DNA of 64,000 bases from Chryseosolibacter sp964563295 (GTDB lineage: Bacteria; Bacteroidota; Bacteroidia; Cytophagales; Cyclobacteriaceae): positions 5,691-69,690 of the forward strand of contig CAZLWX010000004.1 in NCBI GenBank assembly GCA_964563295.1. Reading direction: 5' to 3'. The translations under genes were made by a program, and so were the position numbers. Numbering within the stretch: position 1 is the stretch's first letter; each line of letters starts with the position of its first letter. The notes beneath the pieces are model-generated. The model had not been told where the DNA came from, made no database searches, and worked only from the letters and a program-made list of their open reading frames with translations. Shown here piece by piece: positions 25,540-34,664 of this stretch.

Positions 25540-26475
25540 TCAAGCGAGACTGGGAAGTACTTTCTCAATTTTCTCCCGGTGAGGCTCGTATTGTGGAGGC
25601 AATTTCAACGAACCCCCAAGATCGGTTACGGATTCATCGATCGCAAATCCGGGATTGTCTGTCGCCAATTCAAAAAGCACGCCTCCAGGTTCGCGGAAGT
25701 ACAGCGAGAAAAAGTAATTGCGATCGATCTTCGGAGTAATCTGAAGACCTTTTTGCAGAACCTTTTCGCGGTAGCGCATCAGCACCTCCTCGTCCGACAC
25801 GCGAAAGGCAATGTGATGAACTGTTCCACCCGCGTTATTACCAGGTGCCTCTGATGGCGCGTCAATCAAGTCCACAATGGAAGCGTTTTCAACTGCGTTA
25901 GTCCGATAGCGATGACGACTACCTTCTCGACCGACGAGTTCGTAGCCCAGAATCTCGGTAAGCACTTCGGCTGTGTCAAAGGTGTTATTCAGGGTTAAGG
26001 TCACACTATGAAAACCACGGGTGGCTACGCTCGCATCCACGGCCTCCGTGGTCCACGGCTTTCGCGTGTCTGGAGCGGATGGGACAATCAGTGTTAATGG
26101 CAATCCGTCCGGGTCTTCAAAAGACAGATACGGCTCGTTAAACCGGTCGCCCATGCCGGTGATGCGGCTGTTATTAGCCTCCAGGCGATCCTTCCAAAAG
26201 TCAAGGCTACCTTCAGGAACAGAGTAGCTGATGTCGGTGGCCATTCCGGCTCCCTGCCGCCCTTTCCTTACGCGCGCCCATGGAAAAAATGTGAGAATTG
26301 TTCCCGGAGTTCCGCGTTCATCCGCGAAGTAGAAATGATACGTGCCAGGATCATCGAAATTTACCGTCTTCTTCACCAGGCGAAGGCCCAGGACTTTCGT
26401 GTAGAACTCAAAATTTTTTTTGGCATCACCCGCAATGGCTGTAATGTGGTGAAAGCCGCGAATTGCATTAGTCAT
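25540..26475 (-). CDS. Ring-cleaving dioxygenase, VOC superfamily (MhqO-like)
   Basis: 311 residues with two vicinal-oxygen-chelate modules. The N-terminal one begins GFHHITAIAGDAKKNFEFY with metal-ligand candidate His9 or His10. The second begins GFHSVTLTLNN and has VHHIAFRVSDEE and EPGGVLFELATDNPGF as further ligands. This is the layout of MhqO/PcpA-type hydroquinone dioxygenases that open aromatic rings with Fe(II) and O2. It is operonic with the MhqD-like hydrolase. A palindrome sits just upstream of its start. Confidence 0.88.
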   Translation of the reverse strand: MTNAIRGFHHITAIAGDAKKNFEFYTKVLGLRLVKKTVNFDDPGTYHFYFADERGTPGTILTFFPWARVRKGRQGAGMATDISYSVPEGSLDFWKDRLEANNSRITGMGDRFNEPYLSFEDPDGLPLTLIVPSAPDTRKPWTTEAVDASVATRGFHSVTLTLNNTFDTAEVLTEILGYELVGREGSRHRYRTNAVENASIVDLIDAPSEAPGNNAGGTVHHIAFRVSDEEVLMRYREKVLQKGLQITPKIDRNYFFSLYFREPGGVLFELATDNPGFAIDESVTDLGGSLKLPPQYEPHREKIEKVLPSLA

Positions 26476-26491
26476 AATTTCTCTGCTTTAT

Positions 26492-26505
26492 GTAATTAAA
26501 ATTAC
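26492..26505. promoter_or_regulatory. Palindromic operator candidate upstream of mhqO-like gene
   Basis: GTAATTAAAATTAC is an inverted repeat (GTAATT / AATTAC) centred about 24 bases before the dioxygenase ATG (26475). On the minus strand it contains TAATTTTA, one base off the -7 box. AT-rich dyads in this position are typical of MarR- or HxlR-type repressors, which control mhq genes in Bacillus. No such repressor is encoded in the window. Confidence 0.4.
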
Positions 26506-26556
26506 CAGGAATGGGCAAGGTTTTCATTGAACCAGATTAAGATGTCAGGACTGATG

Positions 26557-27147
26557 CTAACCGCTTTTCCGACGGGCAAGCCGCGCGCGAATCTTGCTGA
26601 GGAATTCCGGTGTCATTCCCAGGTACGATGCAATGTTATGCTGAGGCACACAATCGACGATGAAGGGGTACTTCCGAAGAAAATTCAGGTATCGTTCCTC
26701 AGCCGAAGACCCCAGGTTATCGATAGTTCTCTGCTGGCTGGAAACCATGTTGTTTTCCACAAGAACGCGGAAGAAACGCTCAAACTTGGGCACCCTCGCA
26801 AAAAGTTTTTCGCGGTCCTCGTGAAGCAATGTCAACACACGCGCATCCGCCACAGCGACGATATTCAATACAGCCGGCTTCTGCGAGATAAAGCTGTACA
26901 TATCGGCAATCCACCAGCCGGGGACAGCAAAGCTCAGCACATGTTCGCCACCATTCTTATCAATATTATAGCTCTTCAGCGCTCCCTCGCAAACAAAGGC
27001 GACTTGCCGGCAAACATCACCTTCTACCAGCAATAGTTCGCGTCGGCTGATAAATTTCTCAGTCAGCAACGACAGGAAGAAATCCTTTTCGTCACTCTCC
27101 AGTGTAATATGGCGGCTGACATTTTCGAGCAGTAACGTGGTCTCCAT
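26557..27147 (-). CDS. Crp/Fnr-family transcriptional regulator
   Basis: 196 residues. A cyclic-nucleotide-binding-like beta barrel spans about 25-115 (REL LLVEGDVCRQVAFVCEGALKSY, HVLSFAVPGWWIADMYSF) and a C-terminal helix-turn-helix ends IASYLGMTPEFLSKIRARLA. No cysteine cluster of FNR type is present. This compact Crp type is common in Bacteroidota and usually acts near its own gene; the divergent yceI-like gene and the downstream mhq pair are possible targets. Confidence 0.92.
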   Translation of the reverse strand: METTLLLENVSRHITLESDEKDFFLSLLTEKFISRRELLLVEGDVCRQVAFVCEGALKSYNIDKNGGEHVLSFAVPGWWIADMYSFISQKPAVLNIVAVADARVLTLLHEDREKLFARVPKFERFFRVLVENNMVSSQQRTIDNLGSSAEERYLNFLRKYPFIVDCVPQHNIASYLGMTPEFLSKIRARLARRKSG

Positions 27148-27295
27148 AATAGAAATATCTGCAAAAAATTTGGTTTGAGGTCAAATCGGGCAAAAATGAA
27201 CAGGTGTGTTGTGGCAGCCGTTCGATCTTAATCCAGTTCAATGACCCGCGATACCGGACTAAGCTACTTTTACATCACCAAAACATTTTAACAAT

Positions 27296-27847
27296 ATGGA
27301 AACAGCAACGCTAACAAAAACAAAATGGAACCTCGACCCTGTCCACAGTCAGATCGGGTTCAAAGTAAGACACATGATGATCACCAACGTTTCGGGTTCA
27401 TTCACGACCTACAGTGTCGAAGCCTACACCGACGCCGACGACTTCACGACGGCCAGGATTCAGTTTGAGGCCGACGTCAATTCCATCACGACATCGAATG
27501 CAGACCGCGATGCGCATCTCAAGTCGCCCGACTTTTTTGACGCAGCCACCTATCCAAAGTTGAAATTCGTTTCGACCAGGGTAGAACAAAATGACAACGG
27601 CGATCTGATGCTCACAGGTGACCTGACGATCCGCGATGTAACGCGGCCGGTGGCATTCAATGTCGAATACGGTGGTATCGGCAAAGACCCGTGGGGCAAC
27701 AAAAAAGCTGGCTTTACACTGAGTGGAAAAATCAATCGCACCGATTTTGGGCTCAACTGGAATGCCGCACTGGAGACCGGTGGAGTTCTGGTAAGTGAGG
27801 AGGTTAAATTGTTTGCAGAAATCCAGCTGGTTAAAGCGGCTCAATAG
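27296..27847 (+). CDS. YceI-family protein
   Basis: 183 residues forming the YceI lipocalin-like barrel: KWNLDPVHSQIGFKVRHMMITNVSGSF, FEADVNSITTSNADRDAHLKSPDFFDAATYPKLKFVST, GDLTIRDVTRPVAFNVEY, FTLSGKINRTDFGLNWN. There is no signal peptide, so unlike periplasmic YceI it is cytoplasmic. The family binds polyisoprenoid lipids; the cytoplasmic form often accompanies oxidative or quinone-stress genes, which fits the MhqO/MhqD and Crp neighbours. Confidence 0.93.
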   Translation: METATLTKTKWNLDPVHSQIGFKVRHMMITNVSGSFTTYSVEAYTDADDFTTARIQFEADVNSITTSNADRDAHLKSPDFFDAATYPKLKFVSTRVEQNDNGDLMLTGDLTIRDVTRPVAFNVEYGGIGKDPWGNKKAGFTLSGKINRTDFGLNWNAALETGGVLVSEEVKLFAEIQLVKAAQ

Positions 27848-28321
27848 CATCATTGTTGGCGTTTAAGACTGGCACCCCGAACGGGGTGTCAGGTTTTTAC
27901 AAAACGCCGGTTCGTAGCACACCGTTGTCGCGATCCAGACTGGTTCCTTCTTCGACTCCTTCAGAGTCGCACTGGCAAAATGGGGACGGATTTTCTGTAA
28001 ACCTTCGATGCCTGGCATCGGATCGGCGCTAAATGCGATTTTGGCCGACGGGTCTGATGTGGGCTGCAAGGTTTGATGGAAAAATGCGTCCCCTCAAAAC
28101 CGTGTAGATGCGGTTGGCATCGGGTCCGTGCAGATCTAAATTTGGATTAATGACCCATCTAGTCTCGGAAACATCCTTAGTTGGATTCACGACCTGCACC
28201 CCGAACGGGGTGCAAGGTTTATAGAAAACGCACCCCCTCTGAAAACCGTGTCGATGCCGAAGGCATCGCAGCTTCCTGGTCCGAACGTTATCACGGGGAA
28301 TAGTATCTTTAGGGCTCCCTC
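27848..28321. other. Repeat-filled gap between yceI-like gene and rpiA
   Basis: 474 bases. Most of it is made of REP-like palindromic units in both orientations (see repeat entry). No protein gene is visible. A weak -7 match, TATCTTTA at 28304-28311, sits just before rpiA. Confidence 0.65.
27868..28270. repeat. REP/BIME-like cluster of GCACCCCGAACGGGGTGC palindromes
   Basis: Two near-identical units (27871-27908 and 28195-28232) contain a CACCCCGAACGGGGTG palindrome followed by the tail AGGTTT-TA-A-AAAACGC. A third, degraded unit (28072-28122) keeps CTGCAAGGTTT and GATGCGGTTGGCATCGGG. An inverted tail (ATTTTCTGTAAACCTTC) with its own GATGCC/GGCATC hairpin lies at 27991-28021, and another GATGCCGAAGGCATC hairpin at 28254-28268. 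Units in both orientations with paired hairpins are characteristic of REP/BIME elements. No RAYT transposase gene is present here. Confidence 0.7.
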
Positions 28322-28999
28322 ATGAATCAAAAGAAACTCGCAGCGGAAAAAGCCGTCGAACAAATCACCGACGGTATGATCGTTGGCCTGGGTACCGGAT
28401 CGACGGCGGCCTTCGCCATCGATAAGATTGGCCAGCGCGTGCGTGAAGGGCTGACGATAACGGCTGTGCCGACGTCCGAAAGATCAGATGAACACGCACG
28501 CCGACTTGGAATACCGATCATCGTTCCTGACCAGCCGATTACAATCGACATTACGATCGACGGCGCCGACCAGGTGGATAGCAGGCTTAACCTGATTAAA
28601 GGTGGAGGCGGCTCCCTCCTACGCGAAAAGATCGTCGCCTATAACAGCAGTACTTTTATCGTAGTTGTGGATGAGTCCAAACTCGTCAAGGAGTTGACCT
28701 TTCCACTGCCGGTGGAAATAATTCCGTTTGCAACTGCCCTCACGCTGCGCCAACTGCGTTCTCTGGGTTGTTCACCGTCGATACGAAAAGTCGACGGGCA
28801 AGATTTTATTACCGACAATGGTCACCTGATCGCAGACTGTCCTTTCGACAAATCAATTTCGGACCCAGAGACGTTGTCAGCAAGATTAAAGGCCATTCCC
28901 GGCGTTGTGGAAACCGGGTTGTTTCTTAATACTATCGTATCGTCGGTCTTGGTAGGTCGCCATGATGGAACCGTCGCAGTGCTCGGTGCTGTTAAATAA
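28322..28999 (+). CDS. rpiA: Ribose-5-phosphate isomerase A
   Basis: 225 residues, full length. Converts ribose 5-phosphate to ribulose 5-phosphate in the pentose phosphate pathway. Signature regions are intact: VGLGTGSTAAFAI (phosphate loop), TIDGADQVD, LIKGGGGSLLREKIVAY with the catalytic Glu, and VVVDESKLV. Followed 82 bases later by aconitase on the same strand. Confidence 0.96.
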   Translation: MNQKKLAAEKAVEQITDGMIVGLGTGSTAAFAIDKIGQRVREGLTITAVPTSERSDEHARRLGIPIIVPDQPITIDITIDGADQVDSRLNLIKGGGGSLLREKIVAYNSSTFIVVVDESKLVKELTFPLPVEIIPFATALTLRQLRSLGCSPSIRKVDGQDFITDNGHLIADCPFDKSISDPETLSARLKAIPGVVETGLFLNTIVSSVLVGRHDGTVAVLGAVK

Positions 29000-29081
29000 T
29001 TAGTGCACAGTTACTGGGTACTGCCAAATCATGGGTAAATTGGCCCTCTCCCCATCGGTCCATTTAAACAAACGTGATGTT

Positions 29082-31841
29082 ATGGTCAACAAACACTTTG
29101 CAGGCGTTAAGCGCGAACTGAAGCTGAAAGACAAGACACTGGCCTATTACTCCTTAAGGGCCCTGATCGAACAAGGCATCGCCATAGAGAAGATGCCTTT
29201 CTGCATCCGTGTCCTGCTGGAAAATGCTCTCCGAAACTTTGACGATTACGTGATCACGGCGGAACACGTGCAAACCATTGCCGCGTGGAAGCCGAAGCCC
29301 CCAGATAAAGAAATCCCATTCAAGCCCGCGCGTGTACTGATGCAGGACTTCACTGGCGTTCCCGCCATTGTTGATATTGCATCCCTCAGGGAAGAGATGT
29401 CGCGTAAAGGAGGAAATCCCGCGAAGATCAATCCGTTGATACCCGTCGACCTGGTTGTCGATCATTCCGTGCAGGTTGATTATTACGGCAGCCAGGATGC
29501 CTACAATCGAAATGTAGATAAAGAATATGAGCGTAATCACGAGCGATACCGCTTTCTGAAATGGGCACAGTCAGCATTTGATAATTTTTCCGTTGTACCA
29601 CCGGGCATGGGCATATGCCACCAGGTAAACCTCGAATATTTTTCCAGGTGTGTGATCGAGCGCGATGGCATTGCGTTTCCTGACACGCTCGTCGGTACGG
29701 ATTCACACACTCCGATGGTCAACGGTCTGGGTATCCTTGCTTATGGCGTGGGTGGGATTGAAGCAGAGGCAGCGATGTTGGGCCAGCCGCAATTCTTTAC
29801 GTTGCCGGAAGTGGTCGGCCTTAAGCTTACCGGTAAGTTGCCAGTAGGGAGTACGGCCACCGACCTTGTGCTCACCATTACCGAACTACTGAGAAGGACC
29901 AAGGTGGTAGGTAAATTTGTCGAAGTTTTCGGACCGGGGTTGGCTTCACTTTCAGTACCGGATCGCGCGACCATCGGCAATATGTCGCCCGAGTTTGGCT
30001 GCACCATCACCTACTTTCCGATTGATCACAAAACACTGGAATACCTCGACAAGACGAATCGTCCACGCGAGGTAATCGATCTGGTAGAAGCCTATACGAA
30101 GGAGAATATTCTCTGGCGGGAAAATGAAGATCGAATTACCTACAGCCAAACTGTGGAGCTCGACCTTTCCACCGTAGTTCCGGCAATCTCGGGGCCCAGC
30201 CGCCCGCAGGACAAGATCAGCCTCCACAAGGCCAAGTCCATTATCAGCGACATCCTGGAAAAGAGCCATCACCGGAAGTACATCATGTTCACCGACCGGC
30301 CACTTAACCGGTGGAGTACCGAAGGTGGCAACGTCGAACCTTCAAAAGTGAGAGATGTTGAACGAAACGAACTTCGAACAGTTGAATTGAAGATTGGGGA
30401 AGAAAGCGTTCCCTTAAGTGATGGAGCTGTCGTTATAGCGGCGATCACGAGTTGTACGAACACCTCGAATCCGGACGTGATGATAGGGGCAGGACTAGTC
30501 GCCAGAAATGCGTTGAAAAAAGGGTTATCCGTAAAACCGTGGGTAAAGACGAGCCTGGCACCTGGATCTAAAGTCGTGACTGACTATCTCAAGGAATCGG
30601 GTCTGCTGGAAAGCCTTGAGCAGCTCAAATTCAATACCGTTGGTTTTGGTTGCACGTCGTGCATTGGAAATTCCGGCCCCCTTCCCGAGCCCATTGCCAG
30701 TGCGGTGAACGAACATGATCTTGTTGTTGCTGCAACTTTATCGAGCAACCGCAACTTTGAGGCGCGCATTCATCCGCAGGTGAAAATGAATTTCCTGATG
30801 TCGCCGCTGTTAGTGGTGGCTTATGCGATCGCAGGGCGTGTCGACTTCGATATGGAGAATGAACCGCTCGCCACCGGTCGCGACGGCAACCCTGTATTCC
30901 TCCGCGACATTTGGCCTTCAGAAGAAGAAATTCAGGAAATCGTTGGCCGGGTGGTCCGGAAGGAATTTTTCAAGAAGAACTACGCTGTGATCTTCGATGG
31001 CAACGATCAATGGCGAAAACTGGAAGCCCCCACAGCGAAATCATATCAATGGGATCCGCAATCGACTTACGTCAAGGAAGCGCCATTCTTCGTCAATTTG
31101 CCGGAGCAAGCGCCCCCAGTACAACCGATCACGAATGCACGCGCGCTGCTGCTCCTGGGAGATTCCGTTACAACAGATCATATCTCACCGGCGGGTTCAT
31201 TCAGCCCTCAATCGCCAGCGGGAAAATACCTGCTTGGCCGAGGCGTCCAACAACAGGATTTTAATTCGTATGGATCGCGCCGAGGCAATGATGAAGTTAT
31301 GGTGCGCGGAACGTTTGCAAACATTCGCATCAAGAACAAGCTGGCATCACGAGAAGGCGGCTACACCACCTACCTGCCAACCGGTGAAGAAATGACAGTC
31401 TACGATGCCGCCATGAAATATAAAGCGGACGGGACGTCGTTGGTGGTGCTTGCAGGTAAAGAGTATGGAAGCGGCTCTTCGCGCGACTGGGCGGCAAAAG
31501 GAACTTTCCTGCTGGGTGTCAGAGCTGTTATCGCCGAAAGCTATGAACGTATTCACAGGAGCAACCTGGTAGGGATGGGCGTGCTTCCACTGCAATTCAT
31601 GGAAGGGACCAGCTATTCACAGCTCGGCATCGACGGTCGGGAAACTTTTCATATTGCCGATTTGAACGACAATCTGAAACCGTTGCAGCACGTGATGGTA
31701 TCGGCTGTGAAAGCAAATGGGGCGTCCGTTAATTTTGAGGCGATTTGCCGGCTCGACAGTCAGGTGGAAATTGATTATTACCGGCACCAGGGTATTCTGC
31801 AATATGTCCTGCGTCATTTCCTCTCACGAAAAGCTGGTTGA
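29082..31841 (+). CDS. acnA: Aconitate hydratase A
   Basis: 919 residues, close to E. coli AcnA (891). Isomerises citrate to isocitrate in the TCA cycle using a [4Fe-4S] cluster; the cluster cysteines are in AAITSCTNTSNPD and FGCTSCIGNSG. Also intact are the substrate-site segments VGTDSHTPMVNGLG, SLAPGSKVV and KEYGSGSSRDWAAKG. I prefer the ATG at 29082 to the one at 29031, because it places KDKTLAYYSL at the usual distance from the start and has an A-rich leader. Confidence 0.95.
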   Translation: MVNKHFAGVKRELKLKDKTLAYYSLRALIEQGIAIEKMPFCIRVLLENALRNFDDYVITAEHVQTIAAWKPKPPDKEIPFKPARVLMQDFTGVPAIVDIASLREEMSRKGGNPAKINPLIPVDLVVDHSVQVDYYGSQDAYNRNVDKEYERNHERYRFLKWAQSAFDNFSVVPPGMGICHQVNLEYFSRCVIERDGIAFPDTLVGTDSHTPMVNGLGILAYGVGGIEAEAAMLGQPQFFTLPEVVGLKLTGKLPVGSTATDLVLTITELLRRTKVVGKFVEVFGPGLASLSVPDRATIGNMSPEFGCTITYFPIDHKTLEYLDKTNRPREVIDLVEAYTKENILWRENEDRITYSQTVELDLSTVVPAISGPSRPQDKISLHKAKSIISDILEKSHHRKYIMFTDRPLNRWSTEGGNVEPSKVRDVERNELRTVELKIGEESVPLSDGAVVIAAITSCTNTSNPDVMIGAGLVARNALKKGLSVKPWVKTSLAPGSKVVTDYLKESGLLESLEQLKFNTVGFGCTSCIGNSGPLPEPIASAVNEHDLVVAATLSSNRNFEARIHPQVKMNFLMSPLLVVAYAIAGRVDFDMENEPLATGRDGNPVFLRDIWPSEEEIQEIVGRVVRKEFFKKNYAVIFDGNDQWRKLEAPTAKSYQWDPQSTYVKEAPFFVNLPEQAPPVQPITNARALLLLGDSVTTDHISPAGSFSPQSPAGKYLLGRGVQQQDFNSYGSRRGNDEVMVRGTFANIRIKNKLASREGGYTTYLPTGEEMTVYDAAMKYKADGTSLVVLAGKEYGSGSSRDWAAKGTFLLGVRAVIAESYERIHRSNLVGMGVLPLQFMEGTSYSQLGIDGRETFHIADLNDNLKPLQHVMVSAVKANGASVNFEAICRLDSQVEIDYYRHQGILQYVLRHFLSRKAG

Positions 31842-31881
31842 AAGTTGCCGACTGTGATCGACGAGAAACTTGAATCCTGTT

Positions 31882-32280
31882 TCAGGCGGGTTTGAGTTGC
31901 CCGCGTTTGAGCAACACGGACCCGAGCGTCGCCACGAGAAGGTCAAATCGAGTTGGTTTAATGACGAAGTCCTCCGCTCCAAGGTTTTTCAAAAGGCGAA
32001 TCTCTTCATCATTTGACGTTGTCGAATACATGTATACCGGAATCGCCTTGAGGCGCGAATCGTTCTTCAGAATGCACAGCAAGTCCCGCCCATCCATCAA
32101 CGGCATGTTAACGTCGAGAAAAATGAAGTCAGGCAGCATGAGAAGCTCCTCCTTCAGGAGTTTAAGGGCTTCTTCTCCTCCTTTTGCGGACCAGCAGACG
32201 ATCCTGGCACCCAGTTCCTGGCTTGCATCCCGAAACAGTTCAATATCGTCCGCGTCGTCGTCAATGAGAAGTACATTCAT
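31882..32280 (-). CDS. Single-domain response regulator
   Basis: 132 residues from the ATG at 32280 (MNVLLIDDDADDIELF); the 32-residue longer frame is not receiver-like. The receiver residues are complete: the DDD triplet, phospho-acceptor Asp in FIFLDVNMPLMDG, Thr/Ser in YSTTS and Lys in FVIKPTRF. There is no output domain, so it works by protein-protein contact, as in CheY-like or Rcp1-like regulators. No kinase is adjacent. It converges with acnA, with 40 bases between. Confidence 0.9.
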   Translation of the reverse strand: MNVLLIDDDADDIELFRDASQELGARIVCWSAKGGEEALKLLKEELLMLPDFIFLDVNMPLMDGRDLLCILKNDSRLKAIPVYMYSTTSNDEEIRLLKNLGAEDFVIKPTRFDLLVATLGSVLLKRGQLKPA

Positions 32281-32506
32281 AATTGTGACGTTTTGGGTTA
32301 TCTGATAGCCCGTTCTTTCAAGCCTGGACAAACAGTTCCGGCGTGCGCGCCGCCAACTATCACGGGGAACTTTCACCCCGGGAATACGTCCAGCGTGAAC
32401 ATTGCGTTTTCACCGACCTACAAGTGAAGTTCGAAACCGGAGGCGTCGTGGGAATCCGTGCGAGTTCGGAGATCGGGTGCAAAAAAATTGTGCCGACGGC
32501 AGGTGG

Positions 32507-32585
32507 TTGAATGTTGGCCATTGGCTTTCGGTCCCGATATTGGTTGTTGGCCTTTATTAGTGTTGAAGTGTTCAGGTGTTCAGAT
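32507..32585. repeat. Heptad TTGG array interrupted by TCCCGATA, then 8-base repeat
   Basis: TTGA/TTGG/TCGG words start at 32507, 32514, 32521 and 32528. Then TCCCGATA (32532-32539) intervenes, and TTGG resumes at 32540 and 32547, again 7 apart. Further right, GTGTTGAA, GTGTTCAG, GTGTTCAG repeat with an 8-base period (32561-32584). Confidence 0.75.
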
Positions 32586-32882
32586 ACAATTGATGACTGT
32601 CTGGCTAATTGCTTCTGGCAGGTGGGACTGAGCGTACGCGGAGTTTACATCGCGTTAAGGATGGTAGGGGTTTAGCCGCGAGGTACGAGCGGCCGAAGCG
32701 AAGCGAAGCCCCGGACAGCCTGGGCCGAAGGCAACGCCCAAAGAGAAAAAAATTGGTTCGGGAATTTAATTTATCACAGCCCTGTAGACTGCGTAGTTGT
32801 TTGTCCCATCTGGCAGGTCTCGCCGCGCACCACCCAGCGGTGCCTCTCGGCTTCAATCAGCAGCCCAACACGGAGACGACCA

Positions 32883-32912
32883 TTGCATTTTTTTTTGGAA
32901 GTTATATTTTTG
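32883..32912 (+). promoter_or_regulatory. Promoter of the gldA-gldF-gldG-DUF4340 operon
   Basis: TTG at 32883-32885, a 19-base T-rich spacer, then TATTTTTG (exact TAnnTTTG) at 32905-32912 followed by CACC. This is a textbook Bacteroidota -33/-7 arrangement, about 90 bases before the gldA-like ATG at 33005. Confidence 0.7.
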
Positions 32913-33004
32913 CACCTTTCGAAAAGGCGACCAATATCCATCGGCGCCACGTTCTTAGCTTTTAATTAAAAATTAATTGGCGCGACCGTCAGCCAGCTAT
33001 TATC

Positions 33005-33934
33005 ATGAATGTTCGAATAGAAAACCTTTCGAAAAGGTATGGTCCACAGACCGCCGTCGACAACATTAGTTTTGAAGTCAAGACTGGCGAGATCCTTGGT
33101 TTTCTTGGTCCAAATGGTGCGGGCAAGAGCACGTCGATGAAAATGATTACAGGGTATCTCGGCATAGGCGAAGGCGATGTTTTCCTCGGCGAGCAGTCCG
33201 TCAAGCAATACGGCGACGACCTTAAAAAGCACATCGGTTACCTACCGGAGAACAATCCTCTGTACCTTGACATGCCGGTGATCGACTACCTGCGTTTTTG
33301 TGCCTCGCTGCAGGGCGTTCCATCGGAAAATATCAACGACCGCATTCGCAACATGATCCGCCTGTGCGGACTCAATGCCGAAAAACACAAAAAGATCGGA
33401 GAACTATCCAAAGGCTATCGGCAGCGCGTCGGACTGGCGCAGGCGATGATACACGATCCATCGGTGTTGATTCTTGACGAGCCAACCACCGGTTTGGATC
33501 CAAACCAGATTGTGGAAATCCGCAAGTTGATCCGCGAGCTTGGCAAGGAAAAGACGGTAATCCTCAGTACTCACATATTGCCTGAGGTCGAGGCCACCTG
33601 CGATCGGATACTGATTATTAATAAAGGGAGAATTGTCGCTGACGGCACGGCAGACACATTGCGGAAACAAGCAACAGGGAGCGAGCTGGTCAAGGTCCAG
33701 ATCGAAGACGGTGACGCCTCAGCCATATTGAATGCCCTGAACCGTCTGCCGGGCGTTGAAAAAGCATCACCGCTCGACCTGAGCAGCAATCGCTTTGAAA
33801 TTCAGAGCAAACCCGGTCAGTCATCACGCCGCGAAGTGTTCCGGATGTGCGTCGACAACGGCTGGGTGCTGAGCGAATCAATCCCGGTTGAAACACGATT
33901 GGAGGATATCTTTAGAAACTTAACAATGAATTGA
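33005..33934 (+). CDS. gldA: ABC transporter ATP-binding protein, GldA-like
   Basis: 309 residues. Complete ATPase: Walker A GPNGAGKST, Q-loop LPENNP, signature LSKGYRQRVGLAQ, Walker B VLILDEP, H-loop ILSTH. A C-terminal extension (about 220-309) is typical of GldA/NatA-type exporters. With the next three genes it forms the GldA-GldF-GldG-DUF4340 module. In gliding Flavobacterium GldA/F/G support motility, but the module is also found in non-gliders, so motility does not follow from this alone. Confidence 0.92.
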   Translation: MNVRIENLSKRYGPQTAVDNISFEVKTGEILGFLGPNGAGKSTSMKMITGYLGIGEGDVFLGEQSVKQYGDDLKKHIGYLPENNPLYLDMPVIDYLRFCASLQGVPSENINDRIRNMIRLCGLNAEKHKKIGELSKGYRQRVGLAQAMIHDPSVLILDEPTTGLDPNQIVEIRKLIRELGKEKTVILSTHILPEVEATCDRILIINKGRIVADGTADTLRKQATGSELVKVQIEDGDASAILNALNRLPGVEKASPLDLSSNRFEIQSKPGQSSRREVFRMCVDNGWVLSESIPVETRLEDIFRNLTMN

Positions 33935-33937
33935 TTT

Positions 33938-34660
33938 ATGCGTGCTGTTTGGATTATCGCCAAGCGCGAGCTCGACTCGTTCTTTGACTCGCTGATTGCC
34001 TATATCATGCTCGTCCTTTTCCTCGGCTTCAGCGGATTTTTCACATGGATCCTGGGCGCTGACATCTTTTACGTCGGGCAGGCGAGCCTCGAGTCATTTT
34101 TTGCTGTTGCCTACTGGACACTCTTCTTTTTCATCCCCGCACTTACAATGCGTCTGCTCGCCGAGGAGAAGAAAACGGGAACAATTGAATTGCTTCTTAC
34201 CAAAGCCGTGACCGACCGCCAGGTAGTAGCAGGAAAATTCCTGTCGGCATTCCTGCTAGTCGCTATTGCCCTTGTATTCACACTGCCCTACGTCATCACG
34301 CTGGCGAACATCGGCGACGTCGACGGCGGTGCCATCACGGGTGGTTATGCCGGCCTGCTGTTGATGAGTGGAATGTACATCAGCATTGGTTTATACGCGA
34401 GCAGCATCACGAACAATCAGATTGTGGCGTTCCTCACCGCGCTATTCATTGGCTTGTTCTTCCATATCATCTTCGGTACGTTGGCAAACCAGTTTACAGG
34501 TTGGCTGGGCGACATCTTTAATTCCCTTAGCCTGACCAATCATTTCGAAAGTATTTCAAGGGGCGTGCTGGACACTCGCGACCTGATATACTTTCTTTCA
34601 ATCATCTTCATTGGCCTGTTCCTGGCCGAATTCTCACTAACGAAACGAAATATCGCCTGA
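33938..34660 (+). CDS. gldF: ABC transporter permease, GldF-like
   Basis: 240 residues with about six membrane helices (AYIMLVLFLGFSGFF, SFFAVAYWTLFFFIPALTMRL, FLSAFLLVAIALVFTLPYVITL, LLLMSGMYISIGLYASS, IVAFLTALFIGLFFHIIF, LIYFLSIIFIGLFLAEFSL). The cytoplasmic loop EEKKTGTIELLLTKAVTDRQVV is the ABC-2-type ATPase contact. It follows gldA by 3 bases and precedes gldG by 4. Confidence 0.92.
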   Translation: MRAVWIIAKRELDSFFDSLIAYIMLVLFLGFSGFFTWILGADIFYVGQASLESFFAVAYWTLFFFIPALTMRLLAEEKKTGTIELLLTKAVTDRQVVAGKFLSAFLLVAIALVFTLPYVITLANIGDVDGGAITGGYAGLLLMSGMYISIGLYASSITNNQIVAFLTALFIGLFFHIIFGTLANQFTGWLGDIFNSLSLTNHFESISRGVLDTRDLIYFLSIIFIGLFLAEFSLTKRNIA

Positions 34661-34664
34661 TGGT

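Larger units (their letters stand above)
32281..33004. other. Gap with repeats and the gldA-like promoter
   Basis: 724 bases without a credible gene. It holds a heptad array with half a TCCCGAT palindrome (32507-32585), a GCGAAGCGAAGC-rich segment around 32693-32712, and the promoter of the downstream ABC operon (32883-32912). A 118-residue plus-strand ORF (32609-32965) has protein-unlike composition and runs across the promoter. Confidence 0.6.

Noticed and set aside
27863..28069. 68-residue minus-strand ORF in the rpiA gap
   Set aside because: It is translated REP-like repeat sequence.
32609..32965. 118-residue plus-strand ORF before gldA
   Set aside because: Arg- and Pro-rich translation of a repeat-like gap that runs across a textbook promoter; no protein features.
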